A program made the translations under genes and the position numbers. Positions 20,330 to 33,038 of a stretch of DNA of 64,000 nt are shown here, piece after piece. The notes beneath the pieces are model-generated. The model did no database searches. It was not told the DNA's origin and was given only the letters and a program-made list of their open reading frames with translations. The stretch covers positions 1,856,449-1,920,448 of the forward strand of contig JAEVLN010000011.1 of assembly GCA_018350325.1 (NCBI GenBank). The letters are read 5' to 3'. Source of the DNA: Globodera rostochiensis (taxonomy: Eukaryota > Nematoda > Chromadorea > Rhabditida > Heteroderidae). Positions within the stretch are counted from its first letter, which is position 1. Each line of letters begins with the position of its first letter.

Positions 20330-23300
20330 TTAATTGCCACATTTTGTGCCAGTAATTGCCTGAATCCATTGATCATCCAGCCGAGAGTAGTACCTTGCAG
20401 CAGAAGCAGCAGCTTTGGAAAAAATTTATTTAAATTGAATTAGTCCCAAAATCTGCAACAAAAAATGGACAAAACCCTCGCGGCGACTCTTTTGGTTTGC
20501 AATTATTTTAACCACTTTGCTGCCTACTTTCGTTTTTGAATCCTTTGAAGCCAGAGAGTACGCCAATTTGAACAAAATTTGTGCCATTGTTGGCCAACAA
20601 TGGGCCGCCACTGTCGCCCTTTGAATTTAAACAAAATTTTTAAATAAAATTTTTTAATTTTCTAAGAGTTTGAAATTTGTCAGATTCCGGACCTTTTTTT
20701 GGGTCCGGCATGCCAGATTCCGGACCTTTTTTTGGGTCCGGCATGCCAAATTCCGGACCTTTTTTTGGGTCCGGCATGCCAGATTCCGGACTTTTTTGGG
20801 TCCGGCATGCCGGATTCCGGACTTTTTGGGTCCGGCATGCCGGATTCCGGACTTTTTGGCATCCGGTTACATTCCTGCCACCGACAAACACGCAGAGCCG
20901 TATTTCCTTCAATGCAAATTGTAATGTTTTTATTCTTCGCCCCTTTGCAGTCAGTCAATTGAGCAAATCGGCCCACAAGCTCCTTTGAAGTTTTTGTAGC
21001 CGATTCTTTTAAATTATTTTAATTAAAATTAAAGTAAATATATAATTAACGATGCGTTTTTCCCCATCCCGCAATAATGGCGCTTCCGCGTCGGAATTTT
21101 TTCACCAATCCACAATGAATACAAATGGGATAAATTGGTCCACAGATTGGGTCTTTGAGCTAAATTGCAAAAATAAAATTAAATTTTAATGTTTTTAAAA
21201 GAAATTAACATTTAAATTCAACATTAACAAAAAATGCCTTTATCAACGCCAAATCAAATCTTCCAATCATATTTTTTGAATCAAATTTGTGATGAATGAA
21301 CACATTCGAGTTGCTTTGTCGAGTAAATGAAATATTAAATCCTTTGGATTTCTGAGCAATCACTGAAGAGTTCGAATTGAACGCTAAAAAAATTAAATTA
21401 AAATTGATAAAATAATTATTTTTAAAAATTAACCTAATGTGAGTCTCTGTCCTTCAGTAATATTGATAAAACAATGTGCAGCCGTCAAAACAAATTCGGG
21501 TGAAATCAGCGAACCGGTACACACCCTTTTTGTCCACTCGTTTAACGTCGTATTAAAAAATACTTCGATGGAAATGTGCACAGCCCACGGCATTATGCCA
21601 ATGTCAATTTGGCCTCCGCCAGAAATCTGTTCGAATTTATAACACTTAAAATTAATTGGACTGGTCGCGATGGCGGCTGATCACATCGCTTCCGGCTATC
21701 GGAAACAAAACTCGGGGTCCCGTTTTAAAAAGAGCCGGGGCCGGTGTCGGCATTTTAAAGACTCGGCCTGACCGGCGGCTTTACCGTCTTAAACTATCCA
21801 ATTAATTAAATCATATTTAATATTTAATTAACAAAATATTAAAAAATGTCCAAAGATTCATTCTGCTGGACAGCAATTCTTACCAGCGGGTTTCCCCCCG
21901 CAAGATGATGGGCATTTGTCGTGTTAAAGCTGACGCAATTTTTGGGCCTTTGTTTGACCGCGCACAATTTGCATTCGGCCGGCGCCAGCGGCGCTATTTT
22001 GGTCGGCATTTGGCCCAATCGCGGAACAATGTCCACCCCCAGCAGCCAAAGTCCGGCAAAATCACTCAAAAATGGGCCAAACTTTAATTGCTCAGAAAAT
22101 TGTTGGCCAAATTTCAGCTCAGCTAAAACAATTTATAAAAATAAATTTATAGAGAATTATTACCTCCGCCAATCATCAAAGTATTCTCGAGAATTTGGCG
22201 CAAATTAAATTCAAAATTTGCTGTTTCGGTGCCACGGACTTCGGTTTTGCTAAATTGTTTTTTGAAATTAGGGTTGTTCACGGTCGGTTAACCAAACCGA
22301 AAACCGAGGGGCGTAAAAGCGGCCTAACCAAAAACCGGGGGTACAGGTTTTTGGAGTTTTCGATTTAAAAAATACACCCCTAATGGTGGGACTTTTATGG
22401 GAGTTTGTTTGTGATAAATTTGATTGGGGGCTCGAACCGCGATTGTGTAAGTTCTTTTTTATCACTTTCGGTTGGACTTTTCCCACTCCTACAGCTTCAA
22501 AAAATTATCGTATTTTAAAAATTTGCTTGTATCTTGACAAATTGAGTCAAAAATTCAAATTTTTCTCAGCGGCGCCTATCGGCGCCGCCGACCCCCGCCC
22601 CCCGCCTCAAAAGCTTAAAATAGACCTAAAAAAGGCTAATGGCAAAGCCGTAGCCAGAAAAACTTTTCAAGGGGGGGGGGAGCCAAGCTAAAACAAAAGT
22701 TGATTCTTAGGTGTGCATTTTTGGTTACATTTTTATTAGCGATTTTTTTAAATTTCGATATTCAGTAAATTTTTTTGAATGTTTTAAATTATTAAAAAAA
22801 TTGTGTAAATTTCGGCAATTTTGCCGATTTTTGAATTTTCAAAAATACAAGTTTTTGAGAATTCTCCTTTACTTCTGCTGAGAGGGGCGGGTCGGCGGCG
22901 CCGGTAGGCGCTTGACAAGAAAATTTGAATTTTTGACTCAATTTGTTAAGAGATTTGCAACCAAAATTTTAAAAATACGGCAATTTTTTGAAACTTTTTA
23001 GGGGTGGGAGGTGTCTTTACTGCGAAAAAATTTAGACTTTAACGATATTTGTTAAAAAAATTGGTCCAAAAATACAAATTATAAATCAAAAGGGTCCCCC
23101 CTATCGATTGCCAAAAAACCGGTTTCGGTTTTCGGTTCCGGATGTTGACCAAAAACCGAAAACCGGGGTCACAAAACCGGCCTAACCGAAAACCGGTACC
23201 TCCGGTTTAAAACCGACCGTTAACAACCCTAATAGAAATATTTAAAAATATTAAAATTATTAACTTTATGCTGAAACTTTCGTTGCCGACAATAACTTTG

Positions 23301-23780
23301 CTGTCGCTAATCGAAATTTGAATTTTCCAGGCATTTTTCCCACATTCTTTGCTCCGCCCACTAAACATTTTGTCGAAACGAAATCGTCTCGACACTTTCC
23401 AAGACAGTCTTTTATTCCCTCCGAATAATTCGCTTTTGTAGCAAAACGAAGAACTAAAATTTGTAAAATTTATTTAATCAAACTCCAAAAACCTTCGGCA
23501 TTTTCCAAAAAGTGATATATAAGTTGTCGGCGGGTCAGCATTTGCCAATTCGTTGGTTCTTAATTTTTAAATTAAATCTTTTTTTTTTTTAAATTAAAGC
23601 CCCCCGGCGATCGAGAATCTTAGGCCGAGTTTTGTGATACTCGAGAGTCTCAAATCCGGGCTCTCTCGACCGAAGTCTCGATCGGTCCTCAAACCAGGCT
23701 CTAATTAACCCATTGGCTCTGTTGAACAGAAGAAAGCCGAACATGAAGATGAGGGAAAAGTAATTGCACAAAAACGTCAT
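20330..23780 (-). CDS. Secreted S1 serine protease, copy 2
   Basis: Predicted secreted trypsin-fold protease of about 430 residues. Exon 1 (ATG 23780) codes a signal peptide (MTFLCNYFSLIFMFGFLLF). Three N-terminal exons follow with no recognised domain (FRFDKMFSGRSKECG at about 23370; RGTETANFEFNL at about 22230; DFAGLWLLGVDIVPRLG at about 22040). The catalytic domain begins at an exon boundary with ISGG, followed by LTAAHC (about 21485), FDLALIK (about 21240), AGWGKT and GDSGGPLL (about 20605), and ends ITGTKCGN at the stop at 20330. Residues before GDSGG are NTALR, so the S1-pocket position equivalent to Asp189 is Thr and the usual Cys191 is missing. Specificity is therefore not trypsin-like. 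The Asp-exon intron starts GC. Introns hold a 0.96-kb TIR element and a minisatellite. All phases were checked and agree. Confidence 0.82.
20687..20870. repeat. Intronic minisatellite, about 6 units
   Basis: The unit TCCGGCATGCCAGATTCCGG + ACCTTTTTTTGGG (about 30 bp) lies in the intron just before the active-site Ser exon. The same intron holds one or two units in copy 1 (2060-2110) and about one in copy 3 (38605-38655). Confidence 0.75.
22269..23231. mobile_element. TIR element, TAGGGTTGTTCACGGTCGG, in protease intron
   Basis: The left end TAGGGTTGTTCACGGTCGGTT matches, inverted, AACCGACCGTTAACAACCCTA on the right. Subterminal regions are runs of CCGAAAACCGG words. Two inverted GC-rich island motifs lie inside (22565-22590 and 22890-22915), making the element a nested palindrome. 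The flanking 8-mers TTTGAAAT and ATAGAAAT agree at 6 of 8. It lies within the first part of the gene between two N-terminal exons. Confidence 0.65.
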
Positions 23781-23864
23781 TTGATCAAAAAGAATAAATT
23801 TATTGAAAATGTCGACGATTTTTGAATCCAAAAATGAATTTTATTTTTGTTTTCTAATGGTGGA

Positions 23865-23935
23865 CTGGGAAATGTGTGAATCATTCGTCAAAGGCCGTTT
23901 GTACAAGCCGTGCTATGTTATAGAGAGTGATTTAT
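23865..23935 (-). promoter_or_regulatory. Conserved block upstream of protease copy 2
   Basis: Lies about 85-155 bp before ATG 23780. It is nearly identical to the block 75-170 bp before the ATG of copy 3 (41055-41150) and to the orphan at 19010-19085, so it is a candidate core promoter. Confidence 0.45.
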
Positions 23936-23999
23936 GGAAAATCAAATTAATAAAAAAAGAATGCCCACAATAAACAGAAAAAAATTGATGCAAAATTGT

Positions 24000-24310
24000 C
24001 TGGAATCCGGCTTTCCGGATCCAAAAAGGTCCGGATTCCAACATATACGGCCCAAAAATTGTGCCAAGAATGTGATTCCGGCATTCGGGACCCAAAAAGT
24101 TCGGAATTCTTGCATGCCTGACCCAAAAACTGTCCGAAAACCGGCATGCCGGGCCCAAAAACTTTCCGGGATCCGGCATGCCGGACCCAAAAACTTTCCG
24201 GGATCCGGCATGCCGGACCCAAAAACTGTCCCGGATCCGGCATGCCAGACTCAAAAAATGTCCGGAATCTTTGCATGCCTGACCCAAAAACTGTCCGGAA
24301 ACCGGCATTC
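24000..24310. repeat. Tandem repeat, CCGGCATGCCGGACCCAAAA unit
   Basis: About ten degenerate units of roughly 31 bp built on the same core (GGCATGCCGGACCCAAAAAC) as the intronic minisatellite at 20687-20870. Open frames across it on both strands are products of the repeat. The region 41290-41420 upstream of copy 3 holds decayed units at the equivalent place. Confidence 0.7.
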
Positions 24311-24311
24311 C

Positions 24312-25085
24312 GTAGCTGTCACAAAATGAGGAAATAATTAACGTAGATTTTTTATCATTTTTTTATTAATCTTTAACCTAAAGACAATTTTCGGCTAACA
24401 AATTTTTTGGGTAATTGTAAATCGACTTCAATCAACAAATATTTGGTAATTGTCCACAAAAATCGGCAAATCCGCATTTCAAAAAAAAAAATCCTCATTG
24501 ACCTTTCCAAAAACCACAGAATTAGGAAAAATCCGCAGATATCGGAGCCCTGTCGAAATGTGCAGAAGAAAAATCGAGATAGACAATTTTGTGCAAGTTA
24601 TCGGGAAAAGGTTGTTGTGAGTTTGTTTAAGGAGAAAAGGACTTTAATTTCAGTTTTTGAAAATTTACCCCGAGATTTATCGGCATTTTTTTTGGTCGGT
24701 AAAAACCGGTAACGGTAATTACCGGTTTTACCGTTATTCTCCCGCCCTTTTTAGTCCATTCGAATAAACATTCCAGTTTCCGCCATTATTTAATCCACAA
24801 ATTTTTATGTACTCCCATTTTACGACTTTTTATTGTTATTTAAGCGTCGCTTTTGTTAACATTTCTCAATTACAATAGTATCCAACCATTTTTTTGTGTT
24901 AAACACTTAAATTTTATTTGACATTTTTTGTTCGTAATCCAAAAAGATACATTTTTTTGGAATTTTTTGTTTTTGTTAACCAATATGGTCATAAAAGACA
25001 AAAGGAATGAATGACGAGTGAATAAAAAAAATAAAAATTTGATAATCAAAATGTAATTGTTTTCAATCAATTGATTTGTTCTGTT
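24312..25085. other. Intergenic, nothing coding recognised
   Basis: AT-rich. 24640-24735 carries a fragment (GGTAAAAACCGGTAACGGTA) of MITE type. 24930-25060 is the conserved 3' flank of MATH-BTB genes. Confidence 0.35.
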
Positions 25086-25091
25086 CAATGT

Positions 25092-26392
25092 TCATTCTGT
25101 GCCGAAAAGTTCCTTGTGGCGTTCACTCAATTCTCTCACTGCTTGAGCCCCCAATTTGTTATTTTCCGAAAGATTGTCCAAATAATTCTTTCCGGCAATC
25201 AAAAAGTCCTCCTTGGCCATCTGCGCCAAAATTTGCTCCTGAAATTATTTAATTAATTAATGAATATTGCATTTTGCACCTTCATGCCAATAATGCCGCA
25301 CTGATGTGCCAATCGGAATTTGAAAATGGCCGGCTTTTTGCTTTTCTTCAACAAAAAGTCAACGCATCGATTCACAACGCAATCCAACAAAAAACGATGC
25401 GCCAATAGCAAAATGCCCTCCACACATTCATCTGAAAATATTTTGGGCATTATTATGGAAGGCATTTTATGACAAAATTATTATTTTACCGTCCAACTCC
25501 ACGTTGTGCGGATACATCGTGTAAATGAGTCGTTCAAAATAGGCGACAGCATACGGAACTTCGTTAATTTGAACTTTTGGCGTTTCTTCCGCTTTTTCTC
25601 CAAAAAACAAAGTTTGGAAAATTTTCGAATGAGCCGCCAATAGCTGAAAATTATAAATTTTAAAAAGAGTTTTCAAATTTTAATTTAACTCACATGTTTG
25701 TTCACGTTCACCAAAACGCCATTGACCAGCAAAGCATCTTCGAGGCGCACACCGCTAAAACGAAATTTAATTTAGAAAATGAAAATTGTTTTGGATGGGA
25801 CTGATCAAAAAATGTATCCTCCAATCAATAGAATTTGGCAGTCTGATCAGCAGATCAATTTTAAAAGCAAACTTACGCCATTCCTGCGACCACTTCGGCT
25901 TTGAATGCCACATCGTCCTCCGCCTCGTTTAAGCCATTCGTCGGGTCCATCAATTCCTATAAAATAAAACAATTAATTATTTATTTTATTCGTTCACCTC
26001 ACTTTTACAAACTTTTCATAGCCCAATCAGTATTGGCAGTTTAAAACGTTAAAGCTGTCCAACTCTCATTCCTTCATAAAACATTCACCATTTTGATGAA
26101 AAATGGAACATTTTTCGGGGAAATTTTCAACGATTTTTCGTTGGTGGACATTTTGCCAGTGGGACCCAAACGTTTACAAATTTAAAATCGCCCACCGGTT
26201 TCATCGCGATCGCAATGCAGGAAAATGCCAATGTAATCATCAAAATGATGCCCAAGATTCGCCATCGGTTGATGTACACAACCGGGTCAGTGAGTACTTC
26301 GTTCGGCCCACGCTCTTCAGAAAATTCCATGAAATTTGGCGGCATCCGGTACATAATTTGGCCGTTTCGTTCGTACTTATTGTCTAAAAAGG
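25092..26392 (-). pseudogene. MATH-BTB copy D, 5' part decayed
   Basis: The BTB half is well preserved ([54 protein letters not shown], last exon ending [12 protein letters not shown]). The MATH half is broken: INRWRILG replaces INGLPWRI through a small deletion that shifts frame, the next exon has an in-frame stop after MKE, and exon 1 is absent. A BTB-only product started internally cannot be exc­luded but nothing supports it. Confidence 0.75.
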
Positions 26393-26439
26393 CAAATCCA
26401 ACCGAATTTATATTTCATTCGAAAGCTCTAAATGATTAG

Positions 26440-27330
26440 GGCCCGGATTTTAGGTGCTTAAAAAGTCCAAAATAAATGCTAAAATTGTAAAATTGGTACT
26501 AGGAAGTGCCAAAATTAGGGGTGTAGGTAAGTTAGCCAAAAATTTTTTTATTCATGAGACAACATTTTTTTACATTTTCCTAAAAGAAATAACATTAATT
26601 CATATTTATACATAGCTAACATTTTCGTGTTTAGATTTATTAAAAATTTCGGTTTTTATCAGTGCATTTTTGATCAAAAGATCGAAAAGCCCAAAATAGG
26701 TGATAGTGCCTATTTTAGGTGCCAAAAAATAAAAAACTATGAAATAGGTGTTAGAAAGTCGATGAAAACGATTAGGGAAAATAGGTAAAAAAACTAAAAA
26801 TCTGGCCCATATTTATAACTTTTGGGGGAGGCGACTGTTCTACAAATACGTTACCAACGAAGTCCGCCGCCGATGCGCGACAAATTCAGTCGATGGCATC
26901 GACCAATCGATAAACAAAGCAATCGATAAACAATGTCCAAGTAAAACATTTCAAAAAGACAGCGAAGGACAAAGAAACAGAGAGAAATGAGTAGAAAGGC
27001 ATGTTTAGGTTTCCTGGGAACGGGTCAGTTGAGTTGGCCGTAAAAGTTGCAAAATTGGACAACTTGCCAAAGGAACGAACGCAAATTCAGACGTTTCACC
27101 GACAAATGCTGGAGGGGATATTTGGCCGAATGACCCCACTTTACACTTAAAAATAAACCGGACATTCACCGCTTAATTAAATTTTTTCTTTAAAAAAAAT
27201 TATTTTATTAAAAATTTGGGTTGCCGCTCGAAACCTCCCGGAGGGTTCTCGGAAGTGCGCAGTGACTCAGTCTAATCACCGGATTGCCATGGCTTTGAAA
27301 GAAAGTGAACCCGATTTTGGTGAATAAATA
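26440..27330. other. Intergenic, possible decayed element
   Basis: GGGCCCGGATTTTAGG at 26440 and its approximate inverse near 26795-26812 could be the ends of a decayed element. The interior repeats 'TAGGTG' words. 27085-27180 is a copy of the dispersed block at 15895-16025. Confidence 0.3.
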
Positions 27331-27534
27331 ATGCGTTTTATTCCATGTCGGCAAGCATCTATTTGTGATGCGAAAATTATTCAATTTCCGAATTTTGAAC
27401 CTAAAATTAAAAATTTCAAAAAGTCGGGTTTTCTGAGTCTCGGTATCGAGTCTCGGAGTGTGTCTCGGGGTCAGGTCTCGGTCTCGAGTATCGGGAAATT
27501 TTTGAAAACCTGGGTGGTTAGTTTCCTAAAATAC

Positions 27535-27680
27535 CCGGGTATCGGTTAACCGGGATTTTGAAGATCCGGGTTTCGTAACCGGTTATTAATTTTTTAAAAT
27601 ACCCGGTTATCATAACCGGTTAATTTCCCAAAATACCCGGTTATAGTAACCGGTTAATTTCCCAAAATACTCGGGTAAAA
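27535..27680. repeat. Tandem repeat, about 36-bp unit
   Basis: Three to four degenerate units containing AAAATACCCGGTTAT and AACCGGTTAATTTCCC. Confidence 0.65.
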
Positions 27681-27859
27681 AGTTTGCATTGATGTGAAAT
27701 TCTGGGTTGGAGAGGGGGGGGGGGAGTCGGCGGAACTCAATTTGTTCAGAAACCGAGTTTCCGGATTTGTTTGTCTTGGATAAATTGATGGATGTTTTGC
27801 CCATCCAATTTCAAAAAGATAAAAGCGAATTCAAAACATCATCTTTCCCTCCTCATCTC

Positions 27860-29345
27860 TCAATTCCAATTCCACAAATCGTACCACACCACGGAACACA
27901 AATTCCAATACGTCAATATTGGGCGACAATGGCTGACGTAGGCATTACAACAATCGCCACTACCGTCGGCAACCTGGTTTTCCTGCTGGTTGGTGCAGCA
28001 ACAGCAGCAATTATTTCCCCCTGTCCAGCTTTGTCCGCTGTAAGTGGAGCAGCTATTATCCGTCGATGCCCAGCTTCGTCTGCTGTTGTAAGAGCGACTT
28101 CTTGAGTTTGAGCCATTACCACCAGATTTGGAACTGGCCAAAAGGTAGATGAGTAGGCAAAACAAGATAATGTACAGCAGAATCAGGCTGATGCATTGAA
28201 TCCAGGCGTTCCAATCGACGGAGCGACGACAACGCACTCCGCCACGCTTACGACGTCTTCGGCTTTTTTGCCGACGTTGAGGCTCTGAAAACAAATATTA
28301 ACATAAAGACGAGCGATGAGGCGGACTTTTGAGTTAAAAACAAATACATATTTGATCAACAGTTCATATCCGACACGATTTTTACCCTGCAAATTGTGCA
28401 CATTTTTCAACCAATTTCTCAAATTCAATGGTCGTATGCAAATTTGCGTTTTGCATTGTTTCTCTCAACAAAATATTCAATTTTTGTTCAACAATTTTTG
28501 TCGATATTTTATGTTTGCTTTTCTTATCAAGAATAATTGACTGATCAATTTTGCTGATCAAATCTTTTTTCAAAATTTGCAAATCCTTTTTGGCGGCATC
28601 ACTCTGTGCCCCCGCATCAGACAATTGCAGCATTTTCTTCAAATGCACCAAATTCGAATGATTTACCACCAAAAAATCCCGATCCGATTTTTTTGAATTC
28701 ACTCCAACAACAAATTGATGCAATTCTTCAATCGCTAATTCAGCAATGGCAACGGCTTTCAAATTTTTGAACACTTTGCTACCAACATTGTCTATAGGCT
28801 TCTTTTTATAAGCCTCTTCAATTTCCTAAAAATAATTTATTATAATAATTTTTTTAACGTCTTTATTAGTGTTGGCACCACAACGTTCGGGGGCAGAAAA
28901 GTCGAGGTCGGTGTTTCTCGGGGTTGATCTATGCTAAAATTGTCTATTTCGGCAACCTTTTCAATGAATTCTTTGAATCGGGGTCGTGGATGAACAAGAT
29001 GCCGGGGATGTAAATGTTGGGGGACGGGAAATGACACAAAAAGTGTCGGAGTTTTGGGGTTTGGTTTTTTGAAGTCGGGGTGCCATCTCTAAAATTTATT
29101 TGTGATGGAATTCATAATGTCCGTTTTAATTGATAAAATTTGGTTGGACAGTTGAACAAGTTTGCTTTCCAAGTCTGATTGGACAGCGTAGAGTAAAACT
29201 GAAAAAGTATTATAATATTCTCATGACAGTTGAATTAAATTATATCTATTATTTTTAATATTTGCGTATATTGTTGAATTAATTAAATATATTTACCGAT
29301 ACAAGACGCAAAACAACAAAATAGAAAATAAAGTTGCCTCAACAT
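27860..29345 (-). CDS. Single-pass membrane protein of an unnamed family, member 1
   Basis: A four-exon model closes at 315 residues: 29297-29345, 29158-29198, 28391-28825, 27860-28282. Exon 1 codes a signal-like start (MLRQLYFLFCCFASCI). The large exon codes a helical, Lys-rich ectodomain (ELAIEELHQFVVGVNSKK, AAKKDLQILKKDL). The last exon codes a basic stretch (QRRQKSRRRRKRGG), one membrane helix (ISLILLYIILFCLLIYLLAS) and a Ser/Gly- then Cys-rich tail with CCCCC. The last intron needs a GC donor and an AG-AG acceptor, and the donor of exon 2 is the weakest choice. The organisation and the segment VVNHSNLVHLKKML...AAKKD parallel VVAEHSEFARLLQSV...AKKD of the gene at 59476-60358. Function unknown. 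Confidence 0.6.
28855..28930. repeat. Dispersed repeat in an intron
   Basis: GTTGGCACCACAACGTTCGG ... GGGCAGAAAAGTCG is an inverted copy of 3140-3187, the sequence into which the hAT-like MITE at 3188 inserted. Confidence 0.5.
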
Positions 29346-29465
29346 TTTAGCGGGGTTTTACCTAAATTTGTAATATACTAATACTAAACGCTTCAGGAGA
29401 AAATGCTTGTAATGTAAGATTAAATTTATGCTTTAACTTTAATTTTTTATTAATCTGATTATATA

Positions 29466-29700
29466 TTATTGTTTAATGATTTTTATAGCTCAAATAAAAA
29501 TATTAATCTGATATTATTAATTTTTAATGATTTTTATAATTCAAATAAAAATATTAACCTGAAATTATTAATGATTTTTATAGTTCAAATAAAAATATTA
29601 ATCTGTACAGCTCAAATAAAAATATTAATCTGATATATAATTTTTAATGATATTTATAGTTCAAATAAAAATATTAATGATATATAATTCTTAATGATTT
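29466..29700. repeat. AT-rich minisatellite
   Basis: About six copies of a 35-50 bp unit with the core TTCAAATAAAAATATTAATC and TAATGATTTTTATAG, upstream of the membrane-protein gene. Confidence 0.7.
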
Positions 29701-29724
29701 TTATATGTCTTTAGGTTCAAAATT

Positions 29725-29830
29725 AGTCAAAAATCCTTCTCCATATTTCGTGTCAAAAAGTTCTTTGTGGCGTTCATTCATTGTCCGTTCCTTCACATCT
29801 AAATTTGATGGTTTCCAAAACCCCAGTTTA
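29725..29830 (-). pseudogene. MATH-BTB last-exon relic
   Basis: Third copy of the relic seen at 2535-2650 and 20095-20240; reads ...MNERHKELFDTKYG. Confidence 0.45.
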
Positions 29831-29834
29831 GGGG

Positions 29835-30340
29835 TAATTTGGGTTGAGCAATACGAATGTGGACCAGGGATGGGCCGAAAACGAAAACGGAAACGGGAAA
29901 AAAAGCCAAAAAAACAATGGAAAAATATTCAAATGATTAATAAATTATTTTTTTTTAAATTAAATAATTTATTTTTAAATATTTTTTAATAAATATTGTT
30001 TAAACTATTCACAGTACTCATTTTAAAAATTTTGAAGGTTGCATTTTTTGCTTCAGCAGCTTTCTTAAACCTTTTTTAAGCTTTTAAAGAGGGGAAGGGG
30101 TGGGGGTGGGGTCGGCGGTGTCATTTTTTTCGAAGCTCAAAGCTCAAAATAACCGAAATTTTGCGAAGCTCAAAGCCGAAATTTTTAAAAATTTTCTGAC
30201 GGAGTTCGAAAATGGAACTCCTGACCCTCCAAAAATTTCGTATTTCAATTCCAAGCCAAAATCCACCAGAGGAACCTCTTTTATGTAAATTTATAAATCA
30301 AAATGTGAATTGTTTTCAATCAATATGATAACTTCTGTTC
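29835..30340. other. Intergenic, nothing recognised
   Basis: AT-rich with a short Lys/Arg-rich open stretch near 29875. 30295-30340 is MATH-BTB 3' flank. Confidence 0.3.
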
Positions 30341-31884
30341 AGTGTTCATTCCGTGCCGAATAGTTCCTTGTGGCGTTCACTCAATTCCTTCACTGCTTCA
30401 GCCCCCAATTTGGCGTTTTCCGAACAATTGTTAATGTAATTCTTTCCGGCAATCATAAAGTCCCTCTTGGTCATCTCCTCCAAAATTAGCTCCTGAAGTT
30501 AATTAAATGTTTATTTATATTTAATTTGCATATATTTTGGACCTTCATGCCAATAATGCCGCACTGATGTGCCAATCGGAATTTGAAAAGGGCCGTCTTT
30601 TTACTTCTCGTCATCAGAAACTCAACGCATCGATTCACAACGGAATCCAACAAAAAACGATTTGCCAACAGTAAAATGTCCTCCACACATTCATCTGAAT
30701 ATTTTGGATTCTAATTTTTACGGTATATTTTTACCGTCCAAATCCACGCCCTGTGGATCGATTATGGAAATGAGTCGTTCAAATTTTGTCACGGCATCAG
30801 AAAGTTCGTGAATTTGAATACTTGGCGATTCTTTGGCGTTTTCTCCAAAAAACAAAGTTCGGAAATATTTCGAGTGGGCTGCCAACAGCTAAAAAATAAA
30901 AGTAAACAAATTTTAATTTAAACTCACGTGTTTGTTCACATTCACCAATTTGCCATTGACCAGCAAAACGTCCTCAGTACGCACACCGCTAAAACGAAAT
31001 TTGAATTTAGAAAATGAGAAACGAGAGGAAATGTTTGGGATGGGACTGATCAAGACGGATATCCGCGGATTTAGGGTTATATCCGTCATCCGTCCGCATC
31101 AGTGACGTTCCAAAATTCCATGTCCGTCCGTATCCGGATATTCCCGCGGATGCCCGTGCACATCATTTATAACTTATAACTCGGGATGATACTTTTAGGG
31201 GGTACTTTCGGTTTTGTGACCACAGGCCCTAAAAAATTTCGAAATTTCTCGGCTTTTTTGGGTCTTGATTCTCGGTAATTTTCAAGTCTCGAGCATTGCG
31301 TATAAACAAAACAAAAACTTACGGCATTCCGTTGGGCTCTTCCGCGACTATTTCGGCTTTGAACGTCACGGCGTCCTCTTTCTCATCATATAAGCCATTC
31401 TTCGGGTCCATCAATTCCTATAAAATAAAATGAATATTTAAAAATATATTCATTTATTTGTTCACCTCAAATTTGATAAAATCCCGCCAGCCCCAACTAG
31501 AATTGGCAGTGTAAACTTCAAAGTCATCCAGATCTCCTCGCTGCCTAAGGCATTCGCCGCTTTTCTTGCAAGAAACAACGCTGAATTGAGCTGCCGCACG
31601 ACGGTTAGCCCACATTTGCGCCCCCACATTTGCGCCCCCCACATTTGCGCCCCCACATTTGCGCCCCCCACATTTGCGCCCCCACATTTGCGCCCCCACA
31701 TTTGCGCCCCCACATTTGCGCCCCCCACATTTGCGCCTCCCACATTTGCGCCCCCAGATGGAGAAAAAAAATAAAAAATTCATTTCCGATAAATCGCCTT
31801 TCCCAAGGGCCAACAGGGATTTTATCGACAAATCATAAAATCATGCACAGCCAAACATCGTTCTAACGAACTTTTGTTTGCTAA

Positions 31885-32882
31885 TTAATCAAGCCAGTTG
31901 TCTATTCCTTTTGTTGTTAGACGAAATGAAAGGGCATGGAGATGGGTGATCCATGCTTGATCGTTTCGCTCATTGGGGTTTTGTTGGTCAAAACGTGCGA
32001 CTAAATCTCTAATAGATCTGTCATTCTCCAAATATTTTTTGGAACGAGGAATTTCAGCTACGGGCCTGGTCGGATCAAGCTCATGAGGCCTCATTCTGTT
32101 CCGCTGATATTCTTCTTCGTCTTTGATACGCGATATAAAGCTAAATTTTTGAATTTTATTTTTACTGAAATTTAAAGCACGTTGCCAAAGGAGGTTTTGG
32201 TGCTGCAAATCGTTTATTGAAACTTGAATGAAACCCTTCTAGTCCTTTATTTGTCCTTCCGATGTCCGCAAGAACTGAATCATGCATATTCCAAGAAGCT
32301 GGGACAAACAAAGCGGCTCTTCGGTTTCCATTACCATCAACGCGAAAAATGTAGGCCCTAGTATTGGTGCTTACTAATCACATATCTTTAACTTACGCTT
32401 CGAAATAATTGTAAATCGGTATAGCCGCAGCTGGTGCATGATTGCGAAGAATTTGGTACCCATACTCAAGTTCATGCAACGGCAGAAATGAAAGGGCCGA
32501 CAAAGAGCGAACAGCTTTTCGAAAGTCAATGTCTTGCAGATAAGCTTGTGCTAGTCCATCTCTTTGAACACGCCTATTTACTGATTGTGCCAAATGAAAT
32601 AAACAATGACGTATAGCAGTGTTCGGCCAAACATCAAGAAACGCAGAGCGAACAGCTTAACACAACGATTAACAGAATTAAAATATGCTCTAACCTGGTT
32701 CAAAATCCAACATAAAGCTTTCCGGTAAGACACCTTCCAGTCGATTGCTTAGGACAGTAAACGCACGTCTGTACGTATCCTGTAGGCGGTTCGCCATAAC
32801 CACATATGCGCAGGGAATGCTCGAATGTTGTACAAGAACGTTCAAAGTATACAATTGCATGAAATTTGATGGACGCACTCAA
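31885..32882 (-). pseudogene. MULE transposase, C-terminal part
   Basis: Resembles the C-terminal half of MULE-domain transposases. In order: IPCAYVVMANRLQDTYRRAF then SFMLDFEPG (about 32690-32850), FLDVWPNTAIRHCLFHLAQS (about 32560-32650), LSALSFLPLHELEYGYQIL, WNMHDSVLADIGRTNKGLEG (about 32240-32320), and a basic C-terminal exon ending IDNWLD at 31885. The DFE and WN.HD..L...RTN motifs are typical. Small introns and a one-base frame change near 32225 separate the parts. The N-terminal FLYWCH and first catalytic region are missing, so the element is not autonomous. Confidence 0.7.
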
Positions 32883-33038
32883 ATTAATAATTAAAAAATA
32901 TTAATTGGCATTATAGACTCTTGAATGTGCCGTCTCCAGCCCAATGCGAAAACACCCTTAACCATTCGAGTCCCTTTTCACTTGCAAAGATAAAGAAAAT
33001 CGGCTCTTCCAATTCATGCTCGCGGGAATCCCACATTA

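Noticed and set aside
20640..20990. Proline/glycine repeat proteins (GMPDPKKGPES) at 20.7 and 24.1 kb
   Set aside because: They are translations of the CCGGCATGCC minisatellite, which lies in an intron in the protease gene models.
31603..31760. CRISPR-like regular arrays
   Set aside because: Units are contiguous tandem repeats without unique spacers, and the genome is eukaryotic.
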